NCBI GenBank assembly: GCA_030549495.1
Contig: JAUIRK010000099.1
Coordinates: 1-64,000 of the forward strand
Source of the DNA: Nectonema munidae
Taxonomy: Eukaryota > Nematomorpha > Nectonematoida > Nectonematidae
DNA length: 64,000 bases
Direction: 5' to 3'
The notes beneath the pieces were generated by a model, which saw nothing but the letters and a program-made list of their open reading frames with translations, was not told the origin of the DNA and ran no database searches. Positions 62,521 through 64,000 of this stretch are shown here, piece by piece (position 1 is the stretch's first letter; the number at the start of each line of letters is the position of its first letter). The translations under genes and the position numbers were made by a program.

Positions 62521-64000
62521 CAAATTTCTACCATTTTGCCCTTCAGATGTTAGCAACTATGATTTGCTAATATAGTTGATAGATATAAAAAACTGTTATC
62601 AATAGTTTTGTGTTAAAAAATTGAATGGTGGTTAAACCTGTGTGGAATTGCCTTATGCTAATCATCATAGGATTGCAGATAAGAGGGGCGTTTCCAGTAA
62701 TAGCTATACAGACAAATGAACGGAAATAAAAAATTAAGGTATGAAAAAGAAAAAAACAGATTTAAAAACTCTTTATTAATAATTAAGTATTTATTCACAA
62801 AAAGAAGTCGTAGCGAATAAATTAGTACAAAAATTTTTTTTATAAATTTTAAACAAACAATTATTCAATATTTGATAAAAATATACTCTTTAAGGTATTC
62901 ATAGAATTCTCGGACATTTAAATTTAACTTTGTTTTTAATAACTTTTTTGCTTCGTTTGATTTGCTAGGGATATCAAAAGTGGTTTTTGTTAGATCTACA
63001 CTTTTTATATAATGATTTTAATTAGTAGAGTGATATAAAAACTTCTTGGCATTACAAATTTGTGGAAAGTAAAAGGATTGCCATATCCTTTGCGTAAAAT
63101 AAACAGCAAATCTGTATTGTAATTAATCTTTACATAATTATTTTAACGATAATCTCTCTTTTCGCTGCCTTTTTTTGTTTTTATCATTTAGAATTGCCTG
63201 CACTATTCTCCCTTCATGAATGATCAAAGCCACTCTCAATCTCCAAAGTTCAACACTTACTCGTTAGAAAATATTATCAGCAACAATATCATAAAATTTT
63301 ATATATGCATATATTTATTCGATATGTTTTTATACTTTTCTTACTCTCATCATAGGGTTTTTTTTAATCTATCATCATTTCACTACAATTAAATTTGATT
63401 CAACATTTCCTTTTTCTCATACTGAAATTATTTCAAAAATTCAAATAATAATTCTCATTGTAGTTGGAAAGATGATAGATTTTTTTCCCATTTGAGCCTA
63501 TAAGCATATGTTTCTGCTCGAAAAAATTTTTTCTAATAGACCTAATAAACTTATCACTTATCACTATTATTTTATATTTTAAAAAATAAATTTCTATTTT
63601 TATAATTTTATTTATTATTATTCTCATTCAATCTAAATTTTTTCTAAAAAATTTCGTCTGATTTATATTTTACAATTTCTAACTACGTACAAGACTTTAT
63701 CTAAGACTAAGAATTTTGGCGGTTCATACCAAAGATCCTACGTGTAATATTCAAAAGATATGGTATTGGTACTTCATAACAAAGATCCGACGTGTAATAT
63801 TCAAAAGATATAAAAAATATGGTGTTGGTAATCTTAAATTGGACGATTTGTCCGCAAGACTAAATTCAACTTTAAATACATAGTGTCTTCAACTCACTAC
63901 CAGAAGAAAGTTAGAAAGTGTGGAGTTTATTTACCTAAAAGATACAACCTGCACCGCTTATATCTAAATATGTGCAATGATGTTTGAAATTCTTGTATTC
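62521..64000 (-). repeat. Diverged, inverted copy of the 8.9-kb unit (continues right of window)
   Basis: Starting right after the last satellite base, the sequence is the reverse complement of the unit from about 6054 back to about 4600 (copy 1 coordinates). It includes the CCTGTGTGGAATTGCC stretch, the 65-codon frame region and the 59-bp duplication. Divergence from the direct copies is visibly higher than among them, with many substitutions and small indels. The middle (about 63106-63570) does not match the unit at all. Neither PLE nor the SINE falls in the part included here. Confidence 0.92.
63106..63570. other. Segment replacing part of the unit in the inverted copy
   Basis: In the direct units the equivalent interval is about 5060-5470, which includes the CGCTCGCGGCGTAGTAATA stretch. 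Here it is replaced by about 465 bp of unrelated AT-rich DNA. I see no transposon ends on either version, so which state is ancestral is unknown. Confidence 0.7.

Noticed and set aside
62337-62534. 65-codon minus-strand frame at the right end of the satellite
   Set aside because: It translates three satellite monomers (three times 77 bp is a multiple of 3) plus a few bases of flank.

Overview
The window is repeat-dense, AT-rich (roughly 70 percent by eye) eukaryotic DNA, most likely from an invertebrate animal. I recognise no host protein-coding gene with confidence. It carries Penelope-like elements, a Ty3/gypsy element, pogo/Tigger and Tc1/IS630-type relics, a piggyBac-style MITE, tRNA-derived SINE-like sequences and two kinds of tandem array, which suggests a heterochromatic or satellite-rich locus. 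The species cannot be fixed from the sequence.

Layout. (1) 1-29613 is about 3.3 direct copies of an unusually long tandem unit (8908, 8919 and 8923 bp between equivalent points). Each unit holds a tRNA-derived SINE-like element, two different degraded Penelope-like retroelements (PLE-1 and PLE-2) and several kilobases of unrecognised AT-rich DNA. (2) The fourth copy breaks off at about 29613 and is followed by 46 bp of a 77-bp satellite in reverse orientation, then by about 320 bp of homopolymer runs that look like an assembly or sequencing artefact. (3) 30032-42773 is a mosaic of single-copy DNA and old transposons: a tRNA-like sequence, a broken pogo/Tigger transposon, MITE-like inverted repeats, a Tc1/IS630-type transposase relic, a PLE-like fold-back element split by a young, whole-looking 4140-bp Ty3/gypsy LTR retrotransposon, and a piggyBac-like MITE. 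(4) 42774-62520 is an uninterrupted array of about 256 monomers of the 77-bp satellite, with visible multi-monomer segmental duplications. (5) 62521-64000 is a diverged copy of the 8.9-kb unit in reverse orientation.

The most interesting observation is the relation between (1), (2), (4) and (5). Read outward-in, the window is [unit, plus][satellite, minus] ... [satellite, plus][unit, minus]. Both unit/satellite junctions have the same relative orientation but different breakpoints in the unit. The two repeat families are therefore physically linked and arranged as an imperfect large inverted structure around the mosaic segment. The genes here do not form a pathway; everything recognised is selfish or tandem-repeat DNA.
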